64,000 bases of DNA from Bacteroidota bacterium (GTDB lineage Bacteria > Bacteroidota > Bacteroidia > 2-12-FULL-35-15), in assembly GCA_947476185.1 (NCBI GenBank), contig CANJPX010000001.1, forward strand, positions 124,001 through 188,000, read 5' to 3'. The position numbers and the translations under genes are program-made. Below, one piece after another: positions 17,134 to 25,930 of this stretch; position 1 is the first letter of the stretch; every line of letters begins with the position of its first letter. The notes below the pieces were generated by a model. That model did no database searches. It was not told where the DNA came from and worked only from the letters and a program-made list of their open reading frames with translations.

Positions 17134-17709
17134 ATGAAAGTAGGTTTATTTTTCGGTTCCTTTAATCCAATACATGTTGGTCATATGGTTATAGCCAATC
17201 ATATGTTGGCATTTACCGATCTTGACAAGATATGGTTTGTGGTTTCTCCGCATAATCCATTGAAACAAAAACAAACCTTACTTCACGAAAGGCAGCGCCT
17301 GCAAATGGTTACTTTAGCTATTGGCGATAATAATAAGATGAAAGCGAGTAACATCGAATTCAAGCTGCCACAGCCATCCTACACAATAAACACCCTTACC
17401 TATTTGAAAGAGAAATATCCAAACAATGATTTTGTTTTGATAATGGGAAGCGACAATTTAGACAGTTTTCCAAAATGGAAAAATTATGATGAGATCCTGA
17501 AAGAATACGAGCTCTATGTTTATCCACGGCCGGGGTTTAAGGAAAATAAGTTTTCCGATCATAAAAAGGTTAAAATTATAAATGCTCCATTGATGGAATT
17601 GTCCTCAACAGTAATCAGAAATGCAGTGAAAGAAAAAAAAGATATTCGTTATTTTCTGCCTTCAGCAGTTTGGGAGTATTTGAAAGAGATGCATTTTTAT
17701 GAAAAATAA
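17134..17709 (+). CDS. nadD: nicotinate-nucleotide adenylyltransferase
   Basis: A 191-residue enzyme that adenylates nicotinate mononucleotide to deamido-NAD, a universal NAD synthesis step. GSFNPIHVGHMVIA gives the nucleotidyltransferase HxGH motif, and LSSTVIRNAV is the C-terminal ISSTxIR motif. The ATG at 17134 (MKVGLFFGSFNP) is chosen over a GTG seven codons earlier that overlaps the TM2 gene. A stem-loop follows directly. Confidence 0.94.
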   Translation: MKVGLFFGSFNPIHVGHMVIANHMLAFTDLDKIWFVVSPHNPLKQKQTLLHERQRLQMVTLAIGDNNKMKASNIEFKLPQPSYTINTLTYLKEKYPNNDFVLIMGSDNLDSFPKWKNYDEILKEYELYVYPRPGFKENKFSDHKKVKIINAPLMELSSTVIRNAVKEKKDIRYFLPSAVWEYLKEMHFYEK

Positions 17710-17712
17710 AAA

Positions 17713-17740
17713 ACGCCCCTGCATTTTGTTGCAGGGACGT
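17713..17740. terminator. hairpin between convergent nadD and hypothetical gene
   Basis: ACGCCCCTGCA and TGCAGGGACGT pair around a TTTTGT loop, with A-rich sequence on the left and T/A-rich sequence on the right. It lies between convergent genes and is probably bidirectional. Confidence 0.75.
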
Positions 17741-17766
17741 CATTTAAAAATTTTAATTACAGCTCC

Positions 17767-18132
17767 TTAGTTCGAAGAACCCAAATCGAATTTTAATGCA
17801 TCTTCAAAGGCCATTTCTGTTTCGCCTTCAGCGACAATTCCATTTCCTATTGTTAAGCCGGTTTCTTTTGCAGGAATCACCTTTTTGTTTGCCTTAAGGC
17901 TTGCAACAGATGTAACGCTGAGTCCGTTCAACTCCAGTTTCAGTTCTTTTAAACACATACCTAAAGCAATTGCTTTTTTAGTATTTGTTACAATGAACTC
18001 CAGATCAAAATCATCATTTGATTTCGATCTAAGGGTAAAGTCGATCTTGTTTTCAATGCAATATTCAATCAATGTAGAAATATTTTTTTTCTTCACTGTA
18101 ACGGTTGGAGTAGCTTCGTTCATAAAACTCAT
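17767..18132 (-). CDS. hypothetical protein
   Basis: A 121-residue, soluble, acidic protein that I do not recognise. It has no signal peptide, membrane segment or metal motif. The N-terminal half (KKNISTLIEYCIENKIDFTL) looks like a mixed alpha/beta fold; a Ser/Val/Lys linker leads to an acidic C-terminus. ATGs at 18132 and 18123 are both possible. Coding is supported by the intact frame ending at the shared terminator and by codon use like its neighbours. It is monocistronic, with purQ upstream on the same strand 238 bp away. Confidence 0.65.
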   Translation of the reverse strand: MSFMNEATPTVTVKKKNISTLIEYCIENKIDFTLRSKSNDDFDLEFIVTNTKKAIALGMCLKELKLELNGLSVTSVASLKANKKVIPAKETGLTIGNGIVAEGETEMAFEDALKFDLGSSN

Positions 18133-18370
18133 GGCAAATTTTTAAATCGTTTAATACTTGTATTTAATAACCACAATAAAGTTAAGGTATTAATTTATAG
18201 AAACGAAGGCCAAAATATGAACAGGTATTATTAGAATTGTTGATGAATTGTTAGTAATAGATAAGGATTAAAAACTCAATAATCGGACAAAAATGACGTA
18301 AAAAATGTAAAAAAATGACAAAAGCTAGTGTTTTTTGCTGTTTTTTTGAATAAAGACGGTTTTTTGGATA

Positions 18371-19066
18371 TTAGTTTTTAACTAAGCTGAGAAGAGAGTC
18401 AAAGATCCAGCGGCCATCAATATTACTTAGTTCTCCATCAGTTGCTCTTTCGGGATGAGGCATCATTCCAAAAACGTTTTTTCCTGCATTACAAACGCCG
18501 GCAATATTTTCTGTAGAGCCATTTGGATTTGCGGCATCAGTGACATTTCCATTTTCATCGCAATAGCGGAAAATGATCTGACCATTTGCATTTAATTGTT
18601 TGATGGTTTCAGCATCAGCATAATATTTTCCCTCGCCATGGGCAATAGGGATTTTCAGAGCTTTTTCTGTTGGGATCTCTGAAGTGATAAGTGTCGAATT
18701 GTTTTCAGCTTTGATGAATACATTCTTGCAAATAAATTTTCTTTCGTTGTTGTGTAACAAGGCCCCCGGTACCAATCCGGCTTCACAAAGGATTTGAAAT
18801 CCATTACACACACCCAACACATAACCGCCTTTATTCGCAAATTCAATGACCTTTTCCATAATAGGAGAAAAACGTGCAATTGCTCCGGAACGTAAATAAT
18901 CTCCATAGGAAAACCCTCCGGGAAGGACGATAAAATCGCATCCTTTTAAGTCTGTATCCTTATGCCATAATTCAACTACTTCTTGTCCCATGATATCTCT
19001 TAAAACATAGATCATATCTTGATCACAGTTAGATCCCGGAAAAATAACGACTCCAAATTTGCTCAT
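18371..19066 (-). CDS. purQ: phosphoribosylformylglycinamidine synthase, glutaminase subunit PurQ
   Basis: A 231-residue class I glutamine amidotransferase that supplies ammonia for conversion of FGAR to FGAM in purine synthesis. The nucleophile is Cys87 in YVLGVCNGFQIL, and the His/Glu pair is in MMPHPERA. GSNCDQDMIYVLRD at the N-terminus is PurQ-specific. A free-standing PurQ implies the three-part PurS/PurQ/small-PurL enzyme rather than the fused large PurL; neither partner is in the window. A weak box (TAACTTTA) lies upstream. Confidence 0.95.
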   Translation of the reverse strand: MSKFGVVIFPGSNCDQDMIYVLRDIMGQEVVELWHKDTDLKGCDFIVLPGGFSYGDYLRSGAIARFSPIMEKVIEFANKGGYVLGVCNGFQILCEAGLVPGALLHNNERKFICKNVFIKAENNSTLITSEIPTEKALKIPIAHGEGKYYADAETIKQLNANGQIIFRYCDENGNVTDAANPNGSTENIAGVCNAGKNVFGMMPHPERATDGELSNIDGRWIFDSLLSLVKN

Positions 19067-19149
19067 AATAGTTGCTTAAAAATGTTGAGGTGTAAAGTTA
19101 GAAATAAAACTAGCGTAAATATGCTTTATTGATAGATTGTTCAAAAAAT

Positions 19150-20124
19150 CTAGGCCAACAAATTTAAAATGAGGGAGGAAAGGAGCAGGAGAAATAAAAA
19201 TTCGGCCCACCATTCTTTTTTTATGTTGGCAAAATAATTAGAGCAAAATACTGCTGCAGGAATTGCCAATGCCGAAAAATATTTGGTTGAAATTTCGGGC
19301 GCAAGTGAAATTGATAATGCAGATAAAAAGAAGAACCAAACCAAAAAAATGATGGACTTTTTTGTCCGTTGCGAGCCAATGCCCTCTCCTAATATGATTT
19401 TCCAAAGGGAAACTATGATGAGCATCCATCCAATCCCAATCATAAAATAAAAATTATTGGAAAGAGTTGAAATGGTTTTTTCCCTTATCAATGCATAAAA
19501 GATTTTATCATAAAACAGTTGGTCCAGCCGGTCATTCCAAAAATAATAAGTAAGAATAAAAATAAACGGAACAGCTGCTCCCAGGAACGAAATGATCCAT
19601 TCCCGCCAATTAAATGGACGGAACAGAATTAACCCAACCCCAAGTAATGGTAAAAAAATAAAATAAGGTAGGTAAAAAAGGGTGGCAATTGAGATAAGCA
19701 AGCCGGCATCGAAGGCATTCGAAAAAGCCTTGTCTTTGCGGTAAGAACTCATCAGCTTTTGAAGGGCAAATAATATAAATAAATTCCCGAATAACAGAGG
19801 ATGTAGGGTAAGCATCGCTTTATTGTTACTCATGAAAACAATATAAAATAGAGCCGGAAGGTAAGTTTGTTTATTTGAGATCTCATTTTCATTTACTATA
19901 AAATTCAATAAAAAGGCTTCTCCTATTACCAATAAAAGTCCAATAGCTGTGGATAGCCAGGGAATATTAATGAAGATACCTGCTATCAATTCATATAGAG
20001 GCATAGCCTGTTTAACAGGTAGGATGGTTGGAGAAATAAATCCAAAAGCCCAAATTGCGATAGCAATTAGAGGTAAAAAAAGCAATGCAGTGGCATTGTT
20101 GGATTTAAAAAATCGTATAAACAT
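19150..20124 (-). CDS. polytopic membrane protein, DUF6427-like
   Basis: A 324-residue protein with about ten hydrophobic segments and a basic start (MFIRFFKSNNATALLFLPL). The middle segment FYLPYFIFLPLLGVGLILF followed by RPFNWREWIISFLGAAVP resembles the conserved core of the DUF6427 family, which I recall from Bacteroidota. Function is unknown. The gene is divergent from a 61-residue membrane protein only 86 bp away; a similar pairing beside purine genes occurs in relatives, from memory. No catalytic motif is apparent. Confidence 0.75.
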   Translation of the reverse strand: MFIRFFKSNNATALLFLPLIAIAIWAFGFISPTILPVKQAMPLYELIAGIFINIPWLSTAIGLLLVIGEAFLLNFIVNENEISNKQTYLPALFYIVFMSNNKAMLTLHPLLFGNLFILFALQKLMSSYRKDKAFSNAFDAGLLISIATLFYLPYFIFLPLLGVGLILFRPFNWREWIISFLGAAVPFIFILTYYFWNDRLDQLFYDKIFYALIREKTISTLSNNFYFMIGIGWMLIIVSLWKIILGEGIGSQRTKKSIIFLVWFFFLSALSISLAPEISTKYFSALAIPAAVFCSNYFANIKKEWWAEFLFLLLLSSLILNLLA

Positions 20125-20156
20125 AATTTCAGTGCTAAAATTAGCTTAAAAAATTA

Positions 20157-20184
20157 TTGATTTTGAATAAAATTTGTACATTTG
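20157..20184 (+). promoter_or_regulatory. promoter of the small membrane protein gene
   Basis: TTG at 20157-20159, then 17 bases, then TACATTTG at 20177-20184, a full match to TAnnTTTG. Predicted start near 20189 with a 22-base leader to the ATG at 20211. It shows that the frame upstream of 20211 is not translated. Confidence 0.7.
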
Positions 20185-20210
20185 AGGTCAATAAAATAAA
20201 AATCAATAGC

Positions 20211-20396
20211 ATGAATTGGACAGATATTTTTAATGGATTAGGTCATTTTTTTCAATGGACATTTAAAATCGTTAAGCATTTAGGTGGAACGCCAAACATA
20301 TTTTTTTGGGTGATCATTGTTTCATTGATCTTTGTTTGGTTGTATATGCAAGGTAAATTTAACAAAGCAGCGAAAGCGAAAGGCTCTCTAAAATAA
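20211..20396 (+). CDS. small single-pass membrane protein
   Basis: A 61-residue protein: an amphipathic aromatic N-terminus (NWTDIFNGLGHFFQWTFKI), one membrane helix (IFFWVIIVSLIFVWLYMQG), and a basic tail ending KAAKAKGSLK. It resembles the short proteins encoded beside DUF6427 genes in related genomes, but I cannot assign a family with certainty. Start at 20211 is set by the promoter box at 20177-20184. A hairpin follows the stop. Confidence 0.75.
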   Translation: MNWTDIFNGLGHFFQWTFKIVKHLGGTPNIFFWVIIVSLIFVWLYMQGKFNKAAKAKGSLK

Positions 20397-20414
20397 TCAA
20401 GATATTTTTAACAG

Positions 20415-20455
20415 ATATCCCCAAATCGATACTTCGGTTTGGGGATATTTAGTTT
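20415..20455. terminator. hairpin between small membrane protein and purD
   Basis: ATATCCCCAAA (20415-20425) pairs with TTTGGGGATAT (20438-20448), extended inward by a few more pairs. The following tract is moderately T-rich. It lies between convergent genes. Confidence 0.75.
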
Positions 20456-20466
20456 CTTGGAAATCA

Positions 20467-21753
20467 TTATCTGAAATAAACTTCCAGATCTTTTCCTATA
20501 TCCTTTCTGTAATATTTGTTTTTATATTGAATATGCTCAGCATTTGTGAAGGACTTTTTTAAGGCTTCCTTCATTGTGGTTCCAAAAGAAGTAATAGCAA
20601 TCACTCTCCCTCCGTTTGTTACAATGTCTTTTCCGTCTTGTTTTGTCCCTGCATGAAACGCAAGACTTCCATCTACTAATTCTAACCCGGTTATAATATT
20701 TCCCTTTTCATATTCTTCCGGATATCCACCTGCAACAAGCATGACGGTTGTAGCAAAACGATTATCTACTTCAAATGTTTTCTCATGTAAATTTCCATTT
20801 CCCACACCTTCAAACAAATCAAGAAGATCAGATTTAATACGCGGTATTACCACTTCTGTTTCAGGGTCTCCCATTCGAACATTATATTCGATCACTTGGG
20901 GATTACCATTGTTGTTCATCAATCCGATAAAGATAAATCCCTTATAAACAATTCCTTCTTTTTTTAATCCGTTTATGGTAGGAATGATCACACGTTCTTC
21001 AACTTTTTTTATGAAAGCATCATCAGCAAATGGAACCGGAGAAATTGCCCCCATTCCTCCTGTGTTCAATCCTGTATCGCCTTCTCCAATTCGTTTGTAA
21101 TCCTTTGCCGAAGGCAATATTTTGTATGAGTTACCATCTGTAAGGACAAATACAGATAGTTCGATACCTTTCAAAAATTCTTCAATGACCACTTTTGCTG
21201 ATGCGACACCAAATTTTGCATTGGCAAGCATTTCCGTCAATTCTATTTTTGCTTCTTCTAATGTATTCGGAATAATAACTCCTTTGCCTGCTGCAAGTCC
21301 ATCTGCCTTCAGAACATAAGGAGCTTCCAGTGTTTCTAAAAATTTCAAACCATCAGCTAACGTGTCTTTTGTAAAAGTTTCGTAACGTGCAGTTGGAATA
21401 TTATGACGGATCATGAATTTTTTTGAAAAATCTTTGCTGCCTTCTAATTGTGCACCTGCTTTTTGCGGACCAATAACAGGGATATTTTTTAATTGAACAT
21501 CAGCTATAAAGAAATCATAAATTCCTTTAACCAAAGGATCTTCCGGTCCTACAATAACCATATTTACAGCATTCTCCAAAACAAATTTCTTTATTCCGTC
21601 AAAATCCGTTACCGAGATCGCCACATTTGTCCCGAAATTTGCGGTTCCTGCATTGCCGGGAGCAATAAACAATTTACCTAATTTTTTACTTTGTGATAAT
21701 TTCCATGCAAATGCATGTTCACGTCCGCCCGAGCCAAGAATTAAAATGTTCAT
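20467..21753 (-). CDS. purD: phosphoribosylamine--glycine ligase
   Basis: A 428-residue ATP-grasp enzyme that joins glycine to phosphoribosylamine to give GAR. The N-terminus [18 protein letters not shown] and APGNAGT are PurD hallmarks; the ATP-grasp loop is around [15 protein letters not shown] and the metal site in [13 protein letters not shown]. The ATG at 21753 is used; a TTG six codons upstream is not needed. It is divergent from pgeF across a repeat-like spacer. Confidence 0.95.
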   Translation of the reverse strand: MNILILGSGGREHAFAWKLSQSKKLGKLFIAPGNAGTANFGTNVAISVTDFDGIKKFVLENAVNMVIVGPEDPLVKGIYDFFIADVQLKNIPVIGPQKAGAQLEGSKDFSKKFMIRHNIPTARYETFTKDTLADGLKFLETLEAPYVLKADGLAAGKGVIIPNTLEEAKIELTEMLANAKFGVASAKVVIEEFLKGIELSVFVLTDGNSYKILPSAKDYKRIGEGDTGLNTGGMGAISPVPFADDAFIKKVEERVIIPTINGLKKEGIVYKGFIFIGLMNNNGNPQVIEYNVRMGDPETEVVIPRIKSDLLDLFEGVGNGNLHEKTFEVDNRFATTVMLVAGGYPEEYEKGNIITGLELVDGSLAFHAGTKQDGKDIVTNGGRVIAITSFGTTMKEALKKSFTNAEHIQYKNKYYRKDIGKDLEVYFR

Positions 21754-21785
21754 TAGAAAATATTTTTGCAAAGAAACGAAAAAAA

Positions 21786-21905
21786 GTTACCACTAAGGCA
21801 CTAAGGACACTTAGTTTCGCTAAGAAATATTTTGTTCCGGAGCCTTATCCCTTCTCCAAATGGAGAAGGTGTCCTCAGGACGGATATGGCGAGGTAAGGG
21901 GGGGA
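21786..21905. repeat. cruciform-forming intergenic repeat-like sequence
   Basis: The spacer between purD and pgeF holds two repeat-like parts. The first is ACCACTAAGGCACTAAGGAC followed by an inverted CTTAG. The second (about 21843-21899) contains CCTTCTCC-AAAT-GGAGAAGG, the palindrome GTCCTCAGGAC, and an outer pair CCTTATCC / GGTAAGG. From memory, similar strings are scattered between genes in many bacterial genomes. No frame of interest crosses it. Confidence 0.5.
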
Positions 21906-21931
21906 GGATCTGTGGCTGAGGTCTTTTGGAT

Positions 21932-21939
21932 TATATTTG
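21932..21939 (+). promoter_or_regulatory. promoter -7 box (TATATTTG) abutting pgeF
   Basis: A full TAnnTTTG match ending 4 bases before the ATG at 21944. With the usual spacing, transcription would start at or next to the A of the start codon, which predicts a leaderless mRNA. Confidence 0.6.
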
Positions 21940-21943
21940 CAAC

Positions 21944-22678
21944 ATGATTCTGCAACCAAAAATATTCGATCCCTCAACAATTATCGCTGCACAAAGCACT
22001 CGAATAGGTGGAGTGAGCCCCGAGCCTTTTAATTCAATGAATTTAGGGTTGTCTGTCAATGATGCAGAGCAAAATGTTTGGAAGAACAGAGCGTTGTTTT
22101 TTGGTAGTTTAGGAATTGAATTATCACAGGTGTCAAGATGTTATCAGGTTCATGGAAACCATGTGTTGGTAATAAAAACACCTGTAACAAATGAAAAATT
22201 TGATGCACAGATCACAAATAAACCGAATGTGTTTTTAGCAGTTTCTGTTGCCGATTGCACTCCAATTTTAATTCATGATACAAAGAACAATGCTGTTGCT
22301 GCTATCCATGCAGGTTGGAAAGGAACTGTAGGAAAGATCGTTTTAAATGCATTACAATTAATGGGAGAGCAATATGGAACGGAAGGAAAAGACTGTAAAG
22401 CATTTATAGGTGCTTGCATTTCCTATGAAAATTTTGAAGTAGGAGAAGAGGTTGCAACACATTTTGATTTTTCACAAAAGCGGTTTGATGAGCAAAAACA
22501 AAAATGGTTTGTCGATCTGAAAAAAGCGAATCTCCGGCAATTGCTTGATTTCGGATTAGAGGAAAGAAACATTGAAATTTCTGATTTTTGTACAGTGAAA
22601 AACAATAACACTTTTTTCTCTCACAGGAAAGAAAAAGGTGTTACAGGCAGAATGATGGCAGTGATAGGGTTAAAATAA
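21944..22678 (+). CDS. pgeF: peptidoglycan editing factor / multicopper-like YfiH family
   Basis: A 244-residue protein of the laccase-domain DUF152/YfiH family. The metal-binding residues are visible in SVADCTPILIHD (Cys), AAIHAGWKGTVGKI (His) and NHV in CYQVHGNHVLVI. Members were called polyphenol oxidases but remove wrongly incorporated residues from peptidoglycan precursors or act as purine nucleosidases. Start ATG 21944 matches the family N-terminus. Ends at a perfect palindromic terminator. Confidence 0.9.
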   Translation: MILQPKIFDPSTIIAAQSTRIGGVSPEPFNSMNLGLSVNDAEQNVWKNRALFFGSLGIELSQVSRCYQVHGNHVLVIKTPVTNEKFDAQITNKPNVFLAVSVADCTPILIHDTKNNAVAAIHAGWKGTVGKIVLNALQLMGEQYGTEGKDCKAFIGACISYENFEVGEEVATHFDFSQKRFDEQKQKWFVDLKKANLRQLLDFGLEERNIEISDFCTVKNNNTFFSHRKEKGVTGRMMAVIGLK

Positions 22679-22712
22679 AAGAACGCAATAAAATTTTATT
22701 GCGTTCTTATTA
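22679..22712. terminator. bidirectional terminator between pgeF and pccB
   Basis: A perfect 30-base palindrome (22679-22708): AAGAACGCAATAAAA followed by its exact reverse complement, then TATTATTTC. It lies between convergent genes. Confidence 0.88.
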
Positions 22713-22727
22713 TTTCTGATAAATATT

Positions 22728-24272
22728 TTATAAAGGAATATTCCCGTGTTTCTTCTTCGGTAACTTAGCAACTTTATTTTTAAGCATGCTAAATGCCTTT
22801 ATAAGCTTCTCGCGAGTGTCCTCCGGTTTGATCACTTCGTCAACATAACCTCTTTCGGCAGCACGGTATGGATTTGCAAAATGCAATATGTATTCTTTTT
22901 CTTTTTCTGCAAGTTTCTCTGCCGGATTTTTTGCTGTCGCAATTTCATTTTTAAAAATAATTTCAGCTGCCCCTTTTGCACCCATTACAGCGATTTCTGC
23001 AGATGGCCACGCATAATTCATGTCAGCTCCAATGTGTTTGCTATTCATTACATCATAAGCGCCACCATATGCTTTACGGGTAATCACAGTAACACGTGGA
23101 ACAGTAGCTTCACAGAAAGCGTATAATAGTTTCGCCCCGTTGGTAATAATTCCGTGCCACTCCTGATCTGTGCCGGGCAGGAATCCTGGAACATCTTCAA
23201 ATACCAATAAAGGAATATTAAAGCTATCACAGAAACGTACAAATCGGGCAGCCTTTGTTGACGAATTTATATCCAATACTCCGGCTAAAAATGCAGGCTG
23301 ATTAGCAACAATACCTATGCTTTTTCCTGCTAACCGCGCAAATCCGACAACAATATTCTCCGCAAAATTTTTATGTACTTCTAAGAATGTGTCGTTATCA
23401 ATAATCCCACAGATCACGTCACGCATGTCGTATGGTTGATTTGGATTTTCAGGGATAATTGCGTTTAGGCCGGGGCGTTTTTCATTCCCGTTACTTTCAT
23501 AGGCTACACTTGGTGCATCATCTTCGCAATTTTGAGGCATATAACTCAACAATGCTTTGATATTATTGATACATTCAATTTCATTTGCACATGAAAAATG
23601 TGTTACACCGGATTTGGTAGAGTGAGTAGAAGCGCCTCCTAATTCTTCAGAAGTTACCTCTTCGTGAGTCACTGTTTTCACAACGTTTGGACCTGTAACG
23701 AACATATAGGATGTGTTTTCCACCATCATTATAAAATCAGTAATAGCGGGCGAATAAACAGCCCCGCCTGCACAAGGTCCCATGATCGCGGAAAGTTGAG
23801 GGACAACCCCTGACGCTAAAGTATTTCTATAAAAAATATCGGCATAACCGCCCAAGGAAACAACTCCTTCTTGGATACGAGCGCCACCACTATCGTTCAA
23901 GCCAATTACCGGAGCTCCGTTTTGCATAGCTAGGTCCATTATCTTGCAAATTTTTTCAGCATGAGTTTCAGATAACGATCCTCCGAATACTGTAAAATCC
24001 TGAGAAAAAACATATACTAAACGTCCATTAATATTGCCGTATCCTGTGATGACACCATCTCCTAAATATTTTTCGCGTTCCAAACCAAACTCTGTTGAAC
24101 GGTGAGTGACTAACATTCCAATTTCTTCGAACGTGCCTTCATCCATCAAAAAATGAAGACGTTCACGGGCCGTTAATTTTCCTTTTTTATGCTGTGATTC
24201 AATACGTTTTTCGCCCCCACCCAATTGGGCTTCTGCGATCTTTATTTCCAGGTCCTGAATTTTATTTTTCAT
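22728..24272 (-). CDS. pccB: acyl-CoA carboxylase, carboxyltransferase (beta) subunit
   Basis: A 514-residue carboxyltransferase of the propionyl-CoA carboxylase / methylmalonyl-CoA decarboxylase group. It moves CO2 between biotin and an acyl-Co[21 protein letters not shown] and [16 protein letters not shown] form the N-domain oxyanion hole, and [10 protein letters not shown] with [11 protein letters not shown] the C-domain one. Neither a biotin carboxylase nor a biotin carrier gene is nearby, so its exact complex cannot be read from this window. It is divergent from an Lrp-family regulator, a frequent sign of local control. Confidence 0.92.
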   Translation of the reverse strand: MKNKIQDLEIKIAEAQLGGGEKRIESQHKKGKLTARERLHFLMDEGTFEEIGMLVTHRSTEFGLEREKYLGDGVITGYGNINGRLVYVFSQDFTVFGGSLSETHAEKICKIMDLAMQNGAPVIGLNDSGGARIQEGVVSLGGYADIFYRNTLASGVVPQLSAIMGPCAGGAVYSPAITDFIMMVENTSYMFVTGPNVVKTVTHEEVTSEELGGASTHSTKSGVTHFSCANEIECINNIKALLSYMPQNCEDDAPSVAYESNGNEKRPGLNAIIPENPNQPYDMRDVICGIIDNDTFLEVHKNFAENIVVGFARLAGKSIGIVANQPAFLAGVLDINSSTKAARFVRFCDSFNIPLLVFEDVPGFLPGTDQEWHGIITNGAKLLYAFCEATVPRVTVITRKAYGGAYDVMNSKHIGADMNYAWPSAEIAVMGAKGAAEIIFKNEIATAKNPAEKLAEKEKEYILHFANPYRAAERGYVDEVIKPEDTREKLIKAFSMLKNKVAKLPKKKHGNIPL

Positions 24273-24306
24273 AGTAAAAAAGTGTTCGGGTTTATTATAA
24301 GCGTAC

Positions 24307-24314
24307 CAAAAGTA
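24307..24314 (-). promoter_or_regulatory. promoter -7 box (TACTTTTG) for pccB
   Basis: The complement of 24307-24314 is TACTTTTG, a TAnnTTTG match. It implies a leader of about 30 bases for pccB. It lies only 31 bases from the divergent lrp-type box, so one regulator could control both. Confidence 0.5.
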
Positions 24315-24344
24315 GCAAAAATTACAGGTTCTTTTTTATTTTTT

Positions 24345-24352
24345 TAACTTTG
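24345..24352 (+). promoter_or_regulatory. promoter -7 box (TAACTTTG) for lrp-type gene
   Basis: A TAnnTTTG match 17 bases before the ATG at 24370, predicting a short leader of about 13 bases. No clear -33 element. Confidence 0.55.
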
Positions 24353-24369
24353 AATAAATAACCTATTCA

Positions 24370-24840
24370 ATGAACTATAATCTAGATAAATTAGATCTGA
24401 AAATACTTAAGATCCTTCAGGAAAATGCGAAGATCACCAATTTGCAATTATCCGGTGAAATAGGTCTTTCTCCTGCTCCAACTTTAGAGCGGGTAAAAAA
24501 ACTGGAAAATGCCAAACTTATCAAAGGGTATTATACCGAAGTGAATGAAGAAGCGCTTGGTATTGGAATAAAGGCGATCATTCAGATAACCTTAACCCGT
24601 CAAATTGAAAATGCAATTTCGAATTTCAAAAAGGAGATCAATAAGATCCCTGAAATTATGGAATGTTATCAGGTAACGGGGAATGCGGATTATATATTAA
24701 TAGTTATGCTAAAAGATATTCGTGATTTTGAATCTCTTATTTCGCAACGTTTGAGCAAGATGGAAGAGATCGGGCAAATGCAAACCATGGTGGTACTTTC
24801 GAAAATTAAAGATTCTAAATTGTTACCGAATAATTACTAA
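24370..24840 (+). CDS. Lrp/AsnC-family transcriptional regulator
   Basis: A 156-residue regulator. The N-terminal winged helix-turn-helix (DKLDLKILKILQENAKITNL, then GLSPAPTLERVKKLE) is followed by the ligand-binding RAM domain (MECYQVTGNADYILIVMLKD). Such proteins form octamers and respond to amino acids. It is divergent from pccB and may control it; propionyl-CoA arises from branched-chain amino acid and methionine breakdown, which would fit, but this is inference. YjbR-like gene follows 24 bp later. Confidence 0.92.
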   Translation: MNYNLDKLDLKILKILQENAKITNLQLSGEIGLSPAPTLERVKKLENAKLIKGYYTEVNEEALGIGIKAIIQITLTRQIENAISNFKKEINKIPEIMECYQVTGNADYILIVMLKDIRDFESLISQRLSKMEEIGQMQTMVVLSKIKDSKLLPNNY

Positions 24841-24864
24841 GACTGTTGAACGATCTGGAACTAA

Positions 24865-25230
24865 ATGAATATTGAAGAGATAAGAGATTATTGTAATTCC
24901 AAAAGTTGTGCAGAGGAAGGTTTGCCTTTTGGACCTGATATTTTAGTGTTTAAAATAATGGGGAAAGCTTTTTTATTAGCAGGGTTGGATAGAACACCGA
25001 TGCAGATAAATATTAAGTGCGATCCTGAAAAAGCCATAGAATTGCGAGAACAATTCCCATTCGTAATTCCGGGTTACCATATGAGTAAAAGACATTGGAA
25101 CACTGTTATTCTTGATGGTTCTGCAACTGAAGAACAATTGAAAGAATGGATAAGTGATTCCTACGAACTTGTTATTTTTGGCCTTCCAAAGACACAACAA
25201 AAGAAGCTTGCAGAAATGATTGGTAAGTAA
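24865..25230 (+). CDS. MmcQ/YjbR-family protein
   Basis: A 121-residue protein of the YjbR (DUF419) family, a small double-wing fold suggested to bind DNA. EEGLPFGPDILVFKIMGKAF, CDPEKAIELREQFPFVIPGY and SKRHWNTVILDG are the usual conserved blocks. No signal peptide. It follows the Lrp gene by 24 bp and is probably co-transcribed. The function of the family is not established. Confidence 0.9.
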   Translation: MNIEEIRDYCNSKSCAEEGLPFGPDILVFKIMGKAFLLAGLDRTPMQINIKCDPEKAIELREQFPFVIPGYHMSKRHWNTVILDGSATEEQLKEWISDSYELVIFGLPKTQQKKLAEMIGK

Positions 25231-25245
25231 GCATAATTTAATGAC

Positions 25246-25253
25246 TACTTTTG
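25246..25253 (+). promoter_or_regulatory. promoter -7 box (TACTTTTG) for the DUF502 gene
   Basis: A TAnnTTTG match with TTG at 25220-25222, 23 bases upstream. The predicted start near 25258 lies downstream of the ATG at 25241, which supports translation from 25277. Confidence 0.5.
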
Positions 25254-25276
25254 TAAAAAAACAGTTTATTCATCAG

Positions 25277-25855
25277 ATGAAAAAGATCTTAATTTATTTT
25301 GTTCAGGGACTTATCATTACAGTTCCTGTTGCAATTACCGCATATGTTCTTTACAGAGTTATTTCATTGATAGGCTCATTTGTCCATATTTTCGGCACAA
25401 TCGTCAGTCCGCTTGTCGACCCATTTATTGTAATTGCCATTGCTTTAGTTCTTGTTTTTTTAATGGGATTGCTGGGTTCTTCAATTATTTTACGTCCTCT
25501 ATTCAATTTGTTCGATTATACTTTGGAACATACGCCTGTTGTGAAAACTATTTATTCGTCCATCAAAGATTTTTTATCTGCATTTGTGGGTAGCAAAAAA
25601 CGATTTAATAAGCCTGTGCTGGTTACAATAAATAAAGAAAATAGTATTCAGCAATTGGGTTTTATTACGCAGGAAGATCTTAGTGAACTTAAACTTGCCA
25701 AAGGAACAATGGCTGTCTACGTTCCTTTATCCTATTCTTTTTCTGGAAATTTATTGATTGTTCCTGTCGATCATATTACACCTGTTGATTCCTCCTCTGC
25801 TGAAGTTATGAAATTCATTATTTCAGGTGGCGTGACAGATCTTGATGACGAATAA
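25277..25855 (+). CDS. DUF502 inner-membrane protein
   Basis: A 192-residue protein with two N-terminal membrane segments (IYFVQGLIITVPVAITAYVL and FIVIAIALVLVFLMGLLGSS), then a cytosolic beta-rich domain. KTIYSSIKDFLSAF and FITQEDL are typical of DUF502. Start is ATG 25277, which matches how family members begin (basic residues, then YFxxGL); longer frames run back to 25241 or a TTG at 25220. Function is unknown. Confidence 0.85.
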   Translation: MKKILIYFVQGLIITVPVAITAYVLYRVISLIGSFVHIFGTIVSPLVDPFIVIAIALVLVFLMGLLGSSIILRPLFNLFDYTLEHTPVVKTIYSSIKDFLSAFVGSKKRFNKPVLVTINKENSIQQLGFITQEDLSELKLAKGTMAVYVPLSYSFSGNLLIVPVDHITPVDSSSAEVMKFIISGGVTDLDDE

Positions 25856-25930
25856 AATAAATTTCGTGATTCATTTTTTATTTTGGAGAGATTTTTGTAT
25901 CTTGTAGATTCAATTTTAAAATCTATAGAA

